Shown: positions 7,669 through 16,560, counted from the stretch's first letter. The stretch: DNA of 64,000 nt from Streptomyces sp. NBC_00078 (GCF_026343335.1 NZ_JAPELX010000001.1:3844001-3908000), one strand, 5' to 3'. Numbers and translations are program-made. Notes: generated by a model from the letters alone, not told the origin.

Positions 7669-8919
7669 TCAGCAATCAGCCGGCTCCGCCGAGACGGGCC
7701 GCTGCTTGGTCCATGCCAGAGCTGCGGAGTCCGGGATATGGACACGGCCTCCAGCCAGTACGAGCCGCACGGCCCGCAAAGCATCCAGGCTAGCCAGAGG
7801 ATCACCGTCTACGACCAGGATGTCGGCGCGGCACCCTGCGGCGAGGCGGCCGGTCTGATCGCTCAGCCTGAGTGCGGAGGCGGCGTTGACGGTGGCCATG
7901 TCGATGATGCGGTGCCTTGAAACGCCCAAGTGCTCGAGGAATTCCAGGCTGGAGGTGAGTCCGCCGAAGAAAGCTCGTGGAATGCCAGCATCGGTCCCCG
8001 CCACGAGCTGGACCCCGCTCTCTGCCATCCGGCGCGTGGGCGCGAACAGCTCTGCGGCCTTTTCGGGACCGACCCGGTCGGCGAAGGCCCGCCAATTCGG
8101 GTGGTTGGCAAGGCAGACGTGAATCTGCTTGGCGATGATCTGCGCGAGGAGGTCCTCGCGGAGATCGGAAGTACCGTCTTCGGTCATCCAGCTGCAGTGC
8201 TCGATCGTGTCCACCCCTGCGGTGATCGCGGCGGCAATGCCCTGCACGCCGTGCGCGTGGGCGGCCACTGGCAGACCGAACCGGTGTGCTTCCTCCACCA
8301 CGACGGCGAGTTCTTCGGTGGTGAACTGGGGCTGCCAGATTGAAGGGCCGCCGCGGGTCAGGCCTCCGCCTGTCGCCATCACTTTGATGACGTCTGCGCC
8401 TTCCTCGGCGTTTTGGCGCACCTTGTGCCGGATCTCTTTCTCGCCCTTGACCTCGCCGCCGAGGAACCAGCAGTGCCCCTTGGGGGTTGTCAGCGGCGCG
8501 GTGGCGGCGAGAATCCGCGGCCCAGCCACGGTGCCTTCGCCGATGGCATCCCGGAGTCGGACGGACAGGCCGCCACGGTCACCCAGGTCACGGGCGGTGG
8601 TGATGCCGGCGTCGAGCAGTTGCTGGGCTCGGCCTGCCATGCCCAGGAGAAGCGTTGCATCGTCGCTGTCGGTCAGCGTGGTGACCGGGTCCGGTCCGGC
8701 GTCGAAAGCCAGGTGGACGTGGCAGTCGATCAGCCCGGGCAGCACGGTGGCATCGGGAAACTCCATCACCTGGCAGCCCGGTTCTGCGTGAGCGAGCACG
8801 TCGTTGCGTGCCCCTGCCGCCACGACGGTGTCACCTGAGACCAGGACGGCGCCGTCGTCGATGTGCGTGCTGCTGGGACCGAGCAGTATGCGTCCTGCGG
8901 TGATGAGCAACTGGTTCAC
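7669..8919 (-). CDS. metal-dependent amidohydrolase
   Basis: This 416-residue protein has the amidohydrolase-superfamily pattern: an N-terminal beta-sandwich strand, PGLIDCHVHLAF with HxH at 67/69, KVMATGGG supplying the likely carboxylated lysine, AAHAHG and IEHCSW metal histidines, and GTDAGI with the catalytic Asp. The C-terminus returns to the composite domain (GRLAAGCRADILVVDGDPL). It resembles the imidazolonepropionase/Xaa-Pro dipeptidase-like branch; the substrate cannot be told. Its GTG start shares GTGA with the stop of the membrane-protein gene upstream, so it is translationally coupled to the ImmA-containing operon. No signal peptide is visible, so it should be cytoplasmic. Confidence 0.9.
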   Translation of the reverse strand: MNQLLITAGRILLGPSSTHIDDGAVLVSGDTVVAAGARNDVLAHAEPGCQVMEFPDATVLPGLIDCHVHLAFDAGPDPVTTLTDSDDATLLLGMAGRAQQLLDAGITTARDLGDRGGLSVRLRDAIGEGTVAGPRILAATAPLTTPKGHCWFLGGEVKGEKEIRHKVRQNAEEGADVIKVMATGGGLTRGGPSIWQPQFTTEELAVVVEEAHRFGLPVAAHAHGVQGIAAAITAGVDTIEHCSWMTEDGTSDLREDLLAQIIAKQIHVCLANHPNWRAFADRVGPEKAAELFAPTRRMAESGVQLVAGTDAGIPRAFFGGLTSSLEFLEHLGVSRHRIIDMATVNAASALRLSDQTGRLAAGCRADILVVDGDPLASLDALRAVRLVLAGGRVHIPDSAALAWTKQRPVSAEPADC

Positions 8920-10100
8920 GACGTCTCGCTTCCTCTGGTGTGTTTGGCCTCGGCGAGGACGCGTCGCCGTCTCACCGCATCCGACAGCTGGGCCAACTGC
9001 CGCACATCGTCTTCCAGACTTTGCGTCGGCGGCATCGCGACGGCGACAGCCTGGGCGGGCGCTGCTTGTGGCTGATCGCTGTGCAGCGCGGCGTAGAGCC
9101 GGTCAGCCATCTCGTCGGCCCACCCCGGCTGGTCCTCCGCCGGGCCAGCGGCTGGCGCCAGGTGGGGGCTGATCCGGACAAGGCCGTCACGGCACTCGAT
9201 GACTCTGCGGTAATAGCGCCGGTGCAGGCCGAGCGGGAGCAGGCGGTCGCGCCGCGGTGTGGTCGGCGTCCGGTAGAGGGAGTGCTCTGGGTACGCCTCA
9301 TTGAGCATCTGCCACAGCGGTCCCAGTCGGTGATACATGCGGCGGTGCTGGCGGCGTACCCGCGCTGCCGCCAGCCGGGTGGCGGCTCCGGGGTAGCTGA
9401 CTCCGATGAGGAACAGCGGGACCGCCAGCGCGATGATCACGCTGGAGGCCCAGGTGACCGCCTGGGGCACGGTGCCCCCTTGCCAGCGAACCACGGTCAG
9501 CACCGTACGGATCGTGCAGGACCCGGCCATGGCGCCGATACCCACTGCCGCCAGCCAGAGGCCCGTTGCCAGCGGCCGCTGTGAGGCACGGGCGTAGGAA
9601 CAGGTCCACCGCAGGGCCATGGACAGGGCGTAGACGAGATACACATCCGCGACGAGGTAGAAAGTCACCAGAGCCGGATCGCGCAGGTCGGATCCCCGGA
9701 AGTTCGCGCCGTGGTCGTCAACGCCTGCCGCGACGGTCGCCGTGATGAGGCCGATAGCGGCGAGAGCCAGCAGGAGTGCCTCCCGGCGGGCGCGTCTGTT
9801 GCCCTCAGCCGCATCAGTGGCGGCCGAGTACAGGTAGAAGCACATCAGCCAGAACACCATGCTGAGCACGAACAGGTTCTGGACCAGCCGAGGGGCGCCC
9901 GGCCCGCCCGCAGAAGCGATCCAGCCGGCGAAGGGCTGTCTGGCCAGTACAAAGGAGCAGGCGGCACTGATCAGGCACAGAGTGACCGCGCGCAAGGCCG
10001 CGTCACGGGGGGCCTTGGCCAACTGAAATATCTTCCATCCCAGCGCTGCGACGAACGCCAGGATCATGGCCAACATGATGACGGAGACGATCACAGCCAT
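8916..10100 (-). CDS. MAB_1171c-like (DUF6545) multi-pass membrane protein
   Basis: From ATG 10100 the protein has 394 residues. It has about seven hydrophobic helices in the first 270 residues (starting MAVIVSVIMLAMILAF) and a cytoplasmic C-terminal domain with the conserved pattern LGPLWQMLNEAYPEHSL, typical of the MAB_1171c family found in actinobacteria beside XRE and ImmA/IrrE genes. The frame is open 30 codons further upstream, but those residues lie inside the ImmA gene and are charged, so ATG 10100 is preferred; it overlaps the upstream stop by ten bases. The function of the family is unknown. Coupling to a metalloprotease suggests a membrane-linked regulatory role. Confidence 0.82.
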   Translation of the reverse strand: MAVIVSVIMLAMILAFVAALGWKIFQLAKAPRDAALRAVTLCLISAACSFVLARQPFAGWIASAGGPGAPRLVQNLFVLSMVFWLMCFYLYSAATDAAEGNRRARREALLLALAAIGLITATVAAGVDDHGANFRGSDLRDPALVTFYLVADVYLVYALSMALRWTCSYARASQRPLATGLWLAAVGIGAMAGSCTIRTVLTVVRWQGGTVPQAVTWASSVIIALAVPLFLIGVSYPGAATRLAAARVRRQHRRMYHRLGPLWQMLNEAYPEHSLYRTPTTPRRDRLLPLGLHRRYYRRVIECRDGLVRISPHLAPAAGPAEDQPGWADEMADRLYAALHSDQPQAAPAQAVAVAMPPTQSLEDDVRQLAQLSDAVRRRRVLAEAKHTRGSETS

Positions 10101-10606
10101 CCCTGCCTGTCGCCGAGCGCCGTCTGGACTCGCCTCACTGACGCGTCCGTTGGCTGCGGTGGTGCGACCCTGTTCAGTACCGAGGCCCACTCCAGGATGA
10201 TGGTGGCGACGAGCTCCGCCTCTCGCTCATGCTCCTGGTCATAGGACGTGCGCCCCAGTGCCCGGCGGATCGTTTCGGGCGCGATGTCGGGCATCATCAG
10301 GGCCCACAGCTCCTCGTCGCCGTCATCGCCGTCGTGATCGGCCAGGATGTGGCCCACCTCGTGCAAGATGATGTGGTCCTGGTGAGCTTTCGTCGTCTCG
10401 CTCTGGTAAACGATGAAGTCGCTGGCACCCGTGGCAATCCAGACCCCGAAGGGGCCCGGCACGGGCAGGGCGTAAGGCACCACTTGAATCGGCCGACCTC
10501 GGCGCTCGCCCAGTGCACGGCACAGGACCTCCACCTGCAGAGGCGGTTGAACGTCCAGGGCTTGGAGTTCCCGTTTGCAGCGGCACCGAAGCTCTCGCTC
10601 CTTCAA
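10091..10606 (-). CDS. ImmA/IrrE-family metallo-endopeptidase
   Basis: The 171-residue protein contains the zinc-protease motif HEVGH (in HIILHEVGHILADHD, near residues 78-92), matching ImmA/IrrE proteins, which cleave XRE-type repressors or anchor such regulatory systems. The start is TTG 10606 preceded by an AGGGGG stretch. It is the first gene of a three-gene overlapping operon with the membrane protein and the amidohydrolase. The XRE regulator 300 bases upstream in the same direction is its likely partner or target. Confidence 0.9.
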   Translation of the reverse strand: MKERELRCRCKRELQALDVQPPLQVEVLCRALGERRGRPIQVVPYALPVPGPFGVWIATGASDFIVYQSETTKAHQDHIILHEVGHILADHDGDDGDEELWALMMPDIAPETIRRALGRTSYDQEHEREAELVATIILEWASVLNRVAPPQPTDASVRRVQTALGDRQGWL

Positions 10607-10906
10607 CCGTTCCCCCTAGAACAAGGTTGTTGAACTTCCTTCGTGCGACGACGGCTCATGCTGTAAGGGGGCATCCGTGCTGGTTGGCCACCACAGTCCG
10701 AATCGCACCACACCTGGTCAGGACATGACACGACTCGATCACAAACCGTCTGCGACGTAACACTAGCGAAGGATTGACGACGGGTGGCAAAACCCCCGTC
10801 AGAGGGCTGCGGGCCAGCGACTGCAGCCGACTGCCCGTGAACTGCGGCCCGGCTCGAGACGGCCGGTGCGCCTCAGCGATCGTGCTGCGGGTGGGCGGAC
10901 GCGAGG
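10607..10906. other. 300-bp gene-free spacer
   Basis: This spacer lies between the XRE regulator and the ImmA gene, both minus strand. I see no convincing ORF, hairpin or repeat. It probably carries the promoter of the ImmA operon. Confidence 0.5.
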
Positions 10907-11374
10907 TCAGGCATCGCCGCTCTGCGAGTGCGGGTCCTCTTGCAGTCCTTCCAGCTTCCGCAGGTGACTCACGACCCCGGCCAGCGTCTGGCGGCTCGAA
11001 TCGGAAAGGCCATGTGCCCGAAGCGCGATGTTGCGCACATCGCTCTCCTTCAGCGCCTGCAGCAAGGCGAGTTGCTCGTCGATGCGCTGCGTCTGCTCGT
11101 CGTCGAGGAAGTAGGCAGGGCTGACACCGAAGTACCGGGCCAGAGCCTCGAGGTGCTTCATGGTCGGGTTGGTCTTCCTGCCGGTACGCAGCTGCCAGAT
11201 ATAGGCGCCGCTGATCGCCCGTTCCCCCGCGGCGATGTTGATGGCAGCGGCGACGTCTTCGTGAGACGGCGCCTTCTGGTCTTTCGGTGTCGCAGTTTCG
11301 AACAAATGATCGAGCTTTTGGGCGAGCGTGCGGCTCGCCTGGCCGCTGGCACCATACTCGGTCGCGCTGCTCAT
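10907..11374 (-). CDS. XRE-family transcriptional regulator
   Basis: This 155-residue protein has an N-terminal helix, a HTH region (about residues 35-85) with ISGAYIWQLRTGRKTNPTMKHLEALARYFGVSPAYFLDD, the EspR-like arrangement common in actinobacteria, and an alpha-helical C-terminal dimerisation tail. ATG 11374 follows AAGGAG by seven bases. It is divergent from the 11526 gene and upstream of the ImmA/IrrE operon, so it is the probable controller of one or both, with ImmA possibly acting on it. Confidence 0.9.
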   Translation of the reverse strand: MSSATEYGASGQASRTLAQKLDHLFETATPKDQKAPSHEDVAAAINIAAGERAISGAYIWQLRTGRKTNPTMKHLEALARYFGVSPAYFLDDEQTQRIDEQLALLQALKESDVRNIALRAHGLSDSSRQTLAGVVSHLRKLEGLQEDPHSQSGDA

Positions 11375-11525
11375 CCCCCGACTCCTTGCCAGTTCATGGA
11401 CTCCCAGCCCTGAGTGTACTGAAGGATCCTCAACTGTTGCTCAGCCGCGGAAAGTTTACTGGTCATCAAGTGGATCTCATGTCTAGTATCAACCGCAGTC
11501 ATGAACTGACGTTAATGGGGGAGTG

Positions 11526-11687
11526 ATGGCAGCACCCGCCCGTCCCGCGGGACACCAGCCGAAAGCGGCATCGACCAGACCCTTCCCACCTCGACTGACC
11601 AGCGAGGAACAGCAGGCCACTCCCCTGCCTCCGCGGACCGGACACAGCACCAAACACACCCCCCACGCAGTAGGTGCAGCGCAATGA
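11526..11687 (+). CDS. small Pro-rich protein coupled to the HTH gene (53 residues)
   Basis: ATG 11526 has a strong GGGGGAG site a few bases upstream, and its TGA stop overlaps the ATG of the following gene (ATGA at 11684-11687). The product is basic and proline-rich (MAAPARPAGHQPKAAS...). It has no recognised domain. Its role may be mainly translational coupling. Confidence 0.55.
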   Translation: MAAPARPAGHQPKAASTRPFPPRLTSEEQQATPLPPRTGHSTKHTPHAVGAAQ

Positions 11688-13072
11688 CCTCACACGTTCC
11701 CGACGACCCGACAGCCCTCGACCACACGCTCGAGGTATCTCTCGGCCGACGTGCCCCCTTCGCTCAGGTCGGCGACTGGGTCCTCCTCTCCGGCGCAGAC
11801 TCCGACGCCCGAACCCTGTACTGGGCACTGTCTGCCCACCTCAACACCTCGCGAGACGACAACGAGGTCTGGCCGGGCCTGCTCACCCTCGCCCGCATCC
11901 TGGGACTGAAGAAGCCCGAAAACGTCTCCAAATACATGCTGCAACTGGAAGTGATCGGAGCCGTCGAGGTCATCCGCTCCACCACCGGCCTGGTGCGCCG
12001 CAACCGCTACATCGTGCACCAGACCCCACCCGTCGGCTACTGCGGACCCCGCTCCATGGCCGACTGGTACGCCCTCAACCGAGCCGTCCCCGAAGAGATC
12101 CCCAAAGAGCGCGACGCCCGCGAAGAGGCCTTCGACGCCTGGCTCGCCGCCGCCCGCCAGACGATCAAGGAATGCTGCCAGCAGACTGCGCAAGCGCGAG
12201 CCCTGGCACGCAAGAGCCGCTCTCCTCTGCCGCCGGCCGTCCCCTTCCTGGGGCTGAACTCCCGTACCCCCACGACAGGGGGCACGCGGCGAGCTGGGAA
12301 TTCCGCGAAATTAGCAGACCAGACCGTACCCCTCCCCCGGGGGATACGTACCCCCACAGCAAAGCGCTTCGCACCCCCCGGGGGAGGGGTTGAAGTAGAC
12401 CAAGAAGAACAACACCAAGAATCCGCGCCTGCGGCGCGAAGCGTCGCTTCCGGCCGAAGGCCTCATACAGCAAGTAGTAGAAAGACTCGTCACAACGACA
12501 CCGGCAACGGACGACTTGAACTGTCGGCACCGAGGCAGGGACAACCACCCCGAAGCGAGGTCCGGCAACGCATGACCCAGGCCCAAGCCCAGGCCGTCGA
12601 GGCCGTCGAGGCCGGGCTTCCAGAGGAACTGCGCGCCTTGCTTCCCCCGTTCCGCCCTGCCACCCTGCGGGATGCCATCCTGCGTGAGCACCAGCACCGC
12701 ACCGTTGAAGAACTGATCGCACGGGCCGACCGCCGCTGGTACGCCTGGGGCTTCGCCTCAACCTCCGATATCTCCACCGGCGGAGCAGAACTGACCCACC
12801 CCGTGGGCGCCGCTATACGGCTCATAGCCTCCCACCGATGTCCCATCAGCAAGTGCGGCCGCGAATGCCCTGACCCACGGTGCGAAGACGGTGTCATCAG
12901 CGACACCAGTCAGTCATGCCCCCGATGCGCCGAACACCGGAGCGATCACCGCAACGGAGACGCCCTCCAACCTGGTGCTGCCATTCGCGAGAGCAAGAGG
13001 CAGCGACGGCCTGAATGCCGCACACTCAATGCTTCTGGGGTGCCCCGAGGTTTCCGGACAGGGACCCAATAG
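11684..13072 (+). CDS. winged-helix (replication-initiator-like) protein, 3' end replaced by IS
   Basis: Residues about 24-115 form a winged-helix domain (DARTLYWALSAHLN, VWPGLLTLARILGLKKPENVSKYMLQLEVIGAVEVI) of the type seen in Streptomyces plasmid or element-borne HTH proteins. A low-complexity, Pro/Gly-rich linker follows (about 185-270), coded by hairpin-rich DNA. Then come an alpha-helical domain (LPPFRPATLRDAILREHQHRTVEELIARADRRWYAWGFA) and a Cys-rich CPISKCGRECPDPRC/CPRC tail. An IS3 inverted repeat begins at 13036, so the last 12 residues before the 13072 stop come from the IS. Joining the bases on each side of the IS restores the frame and gives a native end at the TGA at 16298-16300, only seven residues further, so the truncation is mild. 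DNA binding is likely; the exact role is unknown. Confidence 0.75.
   Translation: MTSHVPDDPTALDHTLEVSLGRRAPFAQVGDWVLLSGADSDARTLYWALSAHLNTSRDDNEVWPGLLTLARILGLKKPENVSKYMLQLEVIGAVEVIRSTTGLVRRNRYIVHQTPPVGYCGPRSMADWYALNRAVPEEIPKERDAREEAFDAWLAAARQTIKECCQQTAQARALARKSRSPLPPAVPFLGLNSRTPTTGGTRRAGNSAKLADQTVPLPRGIRTPTAKRFAPPGGGVEVDQEEQHQESAPAARSVASGRRPHTASSRKTRHNDTGNGRLELSAPRQGQPPRSEVRQRMTQAQAQAVEAVEAGLPEELRALLPPFRPATLRDAILREHQHRTVEELIARADRRWYAWGFASTSDISTGGAELTHPVGAAIRLIASHRCPISKCGRECPDPRCEDGVISDTSQSCPRCAEHRSDHRNGDALQPGAAIRESKRQRRPECRTLNASGVPRGFRTGTQ
13036..13060 (+). repeat. IS3 left terminal inverted repeat
   Basis: The sequence ends in gtttccggaca and pairs with the reverse complement of 16254-16278. 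Confidence 0.8.
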
Positions 13073-13101
13073 GGTTGTCCTGAACAGGAAACGAGGAAGA
13101 A

Positions 13102-13395
13102 GTGGCGCCACCCAGTAAGTACTCGCCGGAGTTCCGCGAGGAAGCCGTCCGGATCGCGTTGAGGTCGAGCAAGACGATCTCCGAAGTTGCCCGGGAGCTT
13201 GAGCTGAACCCGGAGACGCTGCGCGGCTGGGTGAAGAAGTACGAGAAGCAGCAGGAACCGGCTCCCGATGCGGAACTGACGGTGAACGAGCGGGCGCGCC
13301 TCAAGGAACTCGAGCGACGCAACCGCGAGCTGGAGATGGAAGTCACCTTCCTGAAAAAAAGGTGTGCCACGAACGCGGGAGGCTGGTTGCGGTAG
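13102..13395 (+). CDS. IS3 OrfA (HTH part of transposase), intron-interrupted
   Basis: From GTG 13102 the product is an IS3 OrfA: HTH (YSPEFREEAVRIALRSSKTISEVARELELNPETLRGWVKKY) and a leucine-zipper-like C-terminus (LERRNRELEMEVTFLKK). The CTG-A7 stretch at 13351-13360 is the expected -1 frameshift site. The last residues up to 13395 are read from intron sequence. After splicing the frame would continue as LKKSAAYFAKDPR and stop at TAG 15342-15344, the canonical OrfA end. This is good evidence for the intron borders. Confidence 0.88.
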   Translation: MAPPSKYSPEFREEAVRIALRSSKTISEVARELELNPETLRGWVKKYEKQQEPAPDAELTVNERARLKELERRNRELEMEVTFLKKRCATNAGGWLR

Positions 13396-13972
13396 TTGAG
13401 TAGCTGAACGCGGTGCTGCACGAGAGATGAAGGACTTTCGACCCTTCGGAGTCGCCCTGCGGGGGGAGGCTTCAAACCGCCACATGCTGCGGAAGCGGTG
13501 ACGCGACCGTGGTGAGCGACTGTGGAAAAGGCGTCCGTGAGACGTCAGGTGGGGATCAGGGAGACGGAGCGCAGTCCCCTTGCAGGGGATCGCTGTTGAC
13601 GCGTCGTTATTGATGAAATGGCACCAGAACCGGGTGTTACTTTTTGGCCCGGGATGAGTCTGGCGGAAACCCGTTTACTGGCCAGGTGGTGCCCGGCGTG
13701 GAGGCGACGTGAATCTGGTCTGCTGCTTTCGTGCGGAACGTGGGAAGACACACTTCGATGCCTCAACACTGCGTTTTTTCACGCGGTGTTGTGAAAGGGA
13801 GCCTTCCAAGCGGACAACCCGTGAGGAACTGAGTACCGATGCGAAGTGTGTTGGCGGACCGGTTCGTAGTAGCGGTGAACCTCCTGCTGGGCGCGGTGGG
13901 AGCGGAGCGAAGGGGCCGGATTGTCCGTGGTTCGTTTGTTCGGTCAACCAGGAATTCCCTGGGAGGAGCTGC

Positions 13973-15226
13973 GTGGGCGAGCTGAAGTCACAGATCAAGT
14001 CGTTCGAGATATCAAAGACGGAGGTCTGGGAGGCATACCTGAAGGTCAAGGCCAATCAGGGTGCTCCGGGGGTGGACGGCTGCACGATCGAGGAGTTCGC
14101 GAAGGATCTGAAGAGGAACCTCTATAAGATCTGGAATCGAATGTCCTCGGGAAGCTACTTTCCCCCTCCGGTGAAAGGCGTGGAAATCCCGAAGTCGCAT
14201 GGCGACGGGGTTCGTTTGCTCGGTGTGCCCACGGTCGCGGACAGAATCGCCCAGACGGTGGTGGCCGCTCATCTGGAGAAGCGGGTGGAGCCAGTGTTCC
14301 ACCCGGACTCCTACGGCTACCGGCCGGGCAGGTCGGCTCTGAACGCGGTTGAGGCATGCCGGCGGCGGTGCTGGAAGAAGAAGTGGGCCGTCGATCTCGA
14401 TGTCTCCAAATTCTTCGACAGCGTTCGCTGGGACCTCGTCATCAAGGCGGTGGAGACCCATACCGATGCCGCGTGGGTCGTGTTGTATGTGAAGCGCTGG
14501 CTTGCCACTCCACTGCAACTGCCCGACGGCACCTTTCGGCAGCGGGATCGCGGAACCCCACAGGGATCGGCGGTTTCTCCCGTGTTGGCGAATCTGTTCC
14601 TGCACTATGCGTTCGACCTGTGGCTCACCCGGAACTTTCCGGACGTCCAGTTCGAACGCTATGCGGATGACGCGGTCGTGCACTGCGACTCCGAGCGCCG
14701 GGCCCGTGTGGTCCTGAAGGCGATCGGGAACAGGATGGAAGAGGTCGGCCTGCAACTACACCCGGCCAAGACCCGGATCGTGTACTGCGGAAGAGACGGG
14801 CGCCACGACGGTTTCGTGGCAACATCGTTCACCTTCCTCGGTTTCACGTTCCAGCGTCGTCCAGCGCGAGACCGGAACGGAAAGATCTTCACTTCATTCC
14901 TTCCGGCGCCCAGCAAGGAAGCCCTCAAGAAGATGAGCACGGAGGTCCGCTCCTGGCGGCTCCACATGCACATCGGCTACACCCTCGGCGAGTTCGCGCG
15001 ATGGCTCAACCCCATCATCCGCGGCTGGATGCAGTACTACGGTGCCTTCTACCGCACCGAGCTGTATCCCCTCCTCAAGCGCATCAACTACTACCTGATG
15101 CGCTGGGTCCGCAAGAAATACTGGCGACTGAAGACCTTCAAGAATTTCCACCGGCGATGGAAGCAGGTCACCACCGCGTACCCGCTCTTCTTCGCCCACT
15201 GGAAATGGGTCCACTCGATCTGGTGA
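13973..15226 (+). CDS. ltrA: group II intron reverse transcriptase/maturase
   Basis: From GTG 13973 (GGAGGAG upstream) the protein has 417 residues, the usual size. RT blocks are visible: KANQGAPGVDG (26-36), YGYRPGRSA (114-122), the first catalytic Asp in VDLDVSKFFDSV (140-151), GTPQGSAVSPVLAN (194-207) and the YADD active site (230-233). A maturase/thumb region follows (WLNPIIRGWMQYYGAFYR). There is no C-terminal HNH endonuclease, as in many group IIC-like or En-minus introns. A longer in-frame start at 13709 exists, but its product does not look like RT. Confidence 0.93.
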   Translation: MGELKSQIKSFEISKTEVWEAYLKVKANQGAPGVDGCTIEEFAKDLKRNLYKIWNRMSSGSYFPPPVKGVEIPKSHGDGVRLLGVPTVADRIAQTVVAAHLEKRVEPVFHPDSYGYRPGRSALNAVEACRRRCWKKKWAVDLDVSKFFDSVRWDLVIKAVETHTDAAWVVLYVKRWLATPLQLPDGTFRQRDRGTPQGSAVSPVLANLFLHYAFDLWLTRNFPDVQFERYADDAVVHCDSERRARVVLKAIGNRMEEVGLQLHPAKTRIVYCGRDGRHDGFVATSFTFLGFTFQRRPARDRNGKIFTSFLPAPSKEALKKMSTEVRSWRLHMHIGYTLGEFARWLNPIIRGWMQYYGAFYRTELYPLLKRINYYLMRWVRKKYWRLKTFKNFHRRWKQVTTAYPLFFAHWKWVHSIW

Positions 15227-15238
15227 TCAGGACGATAG

Positions 15239-15272
15239 GAGCCCGGTGACGGGAGACTGTCACGCCGGGATC
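15239..15272 (+). ncRNA. group II intron domain V
   Basis: This 34-nt hairpin starts GAGCC (with the AGC catalytic triad) and has a GAGA tetraloop closing the stem gtgacgg/ctgtcac, followed by the lower pairing with gccgggatc. Length and layout match the catalytic domain V. Confidence 0.8.
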
Positions 15273-15367
15273 TGTGGGAGCCCGGGGGTGAAATTCCCCC
15301 GGGCCACCCGACCCGCAGCGTACTTCGCGAAGGATCCTCGGTAGCAAGCAAGTACGAGTTCATCGAC

Positions 15368-16300
15368 GTGATGCGGCTCGACACCGAGGAGTACGCATAC
15401 AGCGTCGAGTTTATGTGCGGCCGACTCGGCGTCTCCAGATCCGGCTACTACGACTGGAGATCCCGCCCGGAATCCGCGACGGCCCAGCGCCGTGACGAAC
15501 TGAAACTGCTCATCGAGAAAGCCTTCGACATGTCCGACGGCACCTATGGCCATCGGCGCATCCAGGCCCAGCTGCATCGCTGGGGCGTCACCGCGGGCCT
15601 GGAGTTGGTCCGCCGGCTCATGCGCGAGCTGGGCCTTGAGCCCTGCCAGCCGCGGCCGAAGAGGTTCAGCCTCACCCAGGCCGCGGCCGGTCAGGTGCCG
15701 GACCTCGTCGGCCGCGACTTCACCGCTGACGCACCCGGCGAAAAGCTTGTCGGCGACATCACTTACATCGCGACCGGGGAAGGCTGGATGTACCTCGCAA
15801 CGGTCATCGACTGCTGCACGAAGGAAGTCATTGGATACTCGATGGACGACCATTACAAAACCCCACTGATATCCAGGGCGATCCGCAACGCGGCACGGAA
15901 CACGAGCCTCTCGGCTGGTGCGATATTTCACTCAGACCGCGGAAGTAACTACATGTCAGCCGAATTCGGGAAGACGCTCGACCGGTTCGGGCTCCGCAGA
16001 TCTTCCGGCCGCACCGGGATCTGTTTCGACAACGCCATGGCCGAATCATTCTTCGGCGCCCTCAAGAACGAGCGCGTATCAAGGGTGACTTACCTGACCC
16101 GCGAGGCCGCCCGGCAGGACATCACTCGATACATCGAATTCTGGTACAACCGCAAAACGCCTCCACTCGGCAGTGGGTTACCGCCCTCCGCGCGAAGTCC
16201 ACGCCGAGTACGAGAAGTTGCGAATCGCTGCGTGAAAACGACGGTCAGACGCCTGTCCGGAAACTTCGTGGCCCCTCAGGTCTGCCTGCAGCCACGTTGA
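15368..16300 (+). pseudogene. IS3 OrfB (DDE integrase), frameshifted near the 3' end
   Basis: The rve integrase core is intact with the DDE residues visible in VGDITYIA, FHSDRGSNYMSAEF and DNAMAESFFGALKNE, preceded by the HTH_21 region (GTYGHRRIQAQL). The C-terminus should read RKRLHSAVGYRPPREVHAEYEKLRIAA and stop at 16233-16235. One extra A in the run 16154-16157 shifts the frame so that translation continues to 16300 with unrelated residues. A sequencing error would look the same. Confidence 0.85.
16254..16278 (+). repeat. IS3 right terminal inverted repeat
   Basis: It begins tgtccggaaac and pairs with 13036-13060. Confidence 0.8.
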
Positions 16301-16316
16301 CGGACACCATGTGTGG

Positions 16317-16560
16317 TCACAAACGAGTGGGGATGTGCTTCCACGCGTCATTGCACTGCCGACGCCGGAACAAGGTCATACCCCCGGCCCCACGGTCCGT
16401 ACCGATCGGGCACGCCGCGCCATAGTGCACCGTCCGGATCCGCCAAGGTATTCCGTCGATCAACTGTCGCCGGGACCAGGTCTCCTGGCATCCCCGCTTC
16501 TTGCCCTCGGCAACAACCGCTCCGGCCTGCGCGCATCGCAAGAAGCCCCGGCCTCCCGGA
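16317..16560 (-). pseudogene. decayed IS5-family transposase fragment
   Basis: Pieces of the IS5-type N-terminal transposase domain appear in two minus-strand frames: SRRQLIDGIPWRIRT (about 16475-16430), then GVPDRYGPWGRGYDL in another frame, then FRRRQCNDAWKHIPTRL. At least two frameshifts separate them and no DDE part follows. The rest of 16560-16928 shows no feature I can support. Confidence 0.65.

Larger units (their letters stand above)
13362..15313 (+). mobile_element. group II intron with reverse transcriptase
   Basis: The intron begins GTGTG at 13362, as group II introns do, and ends near 15313 after a 34-nt domain V (15239-15272) and a domain VI hairpin. A candidate branch-point A at 15306 is seven bases from the end. 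Removing 13362-15313 rebuilds a normal IS3 orfA/orfB junction with orfB in the -1 frame. The border could shift by one base. The 13411-13972 part, with several pairing segments, would be domains I-IV around the coding frame. Confidence 0.85.
13036..16278 (+). mobile_element. IS3-family insertion sequence interrupted by a group II intron
   Basis: Imperfect 25-bp terminal inverted repeats (13036-13060 and 16254-16278, about five mismatches, both with the tgtccggaaac core) bound orfA, an intron and orfB. Without the intron the IS is about 1291 bp, normal for IS3. No short target duplication is visible. The left end lies inside the 11684 gene. OrfB has a frameshift near its end, so the element is probably immobile by itself. 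Confidence 0.88.

Noticed and set aside
11674..12393. Arg/Pro-rich 239-residue frame overlapping the winged-helix gene
   Set aside because: Its composition is that of an out-of-frame reading of a GC-rich gene; the winged-helix frame explains the region.
12240..12400. Possible replication-origin iterons or CRISPR-like units in the hairpin-rich linker
   Set aside because: The repeated ccccgggg words are short, irregular and coding; no regular spacer-repeat pattern exists, and I find no CRISPR array in the window.
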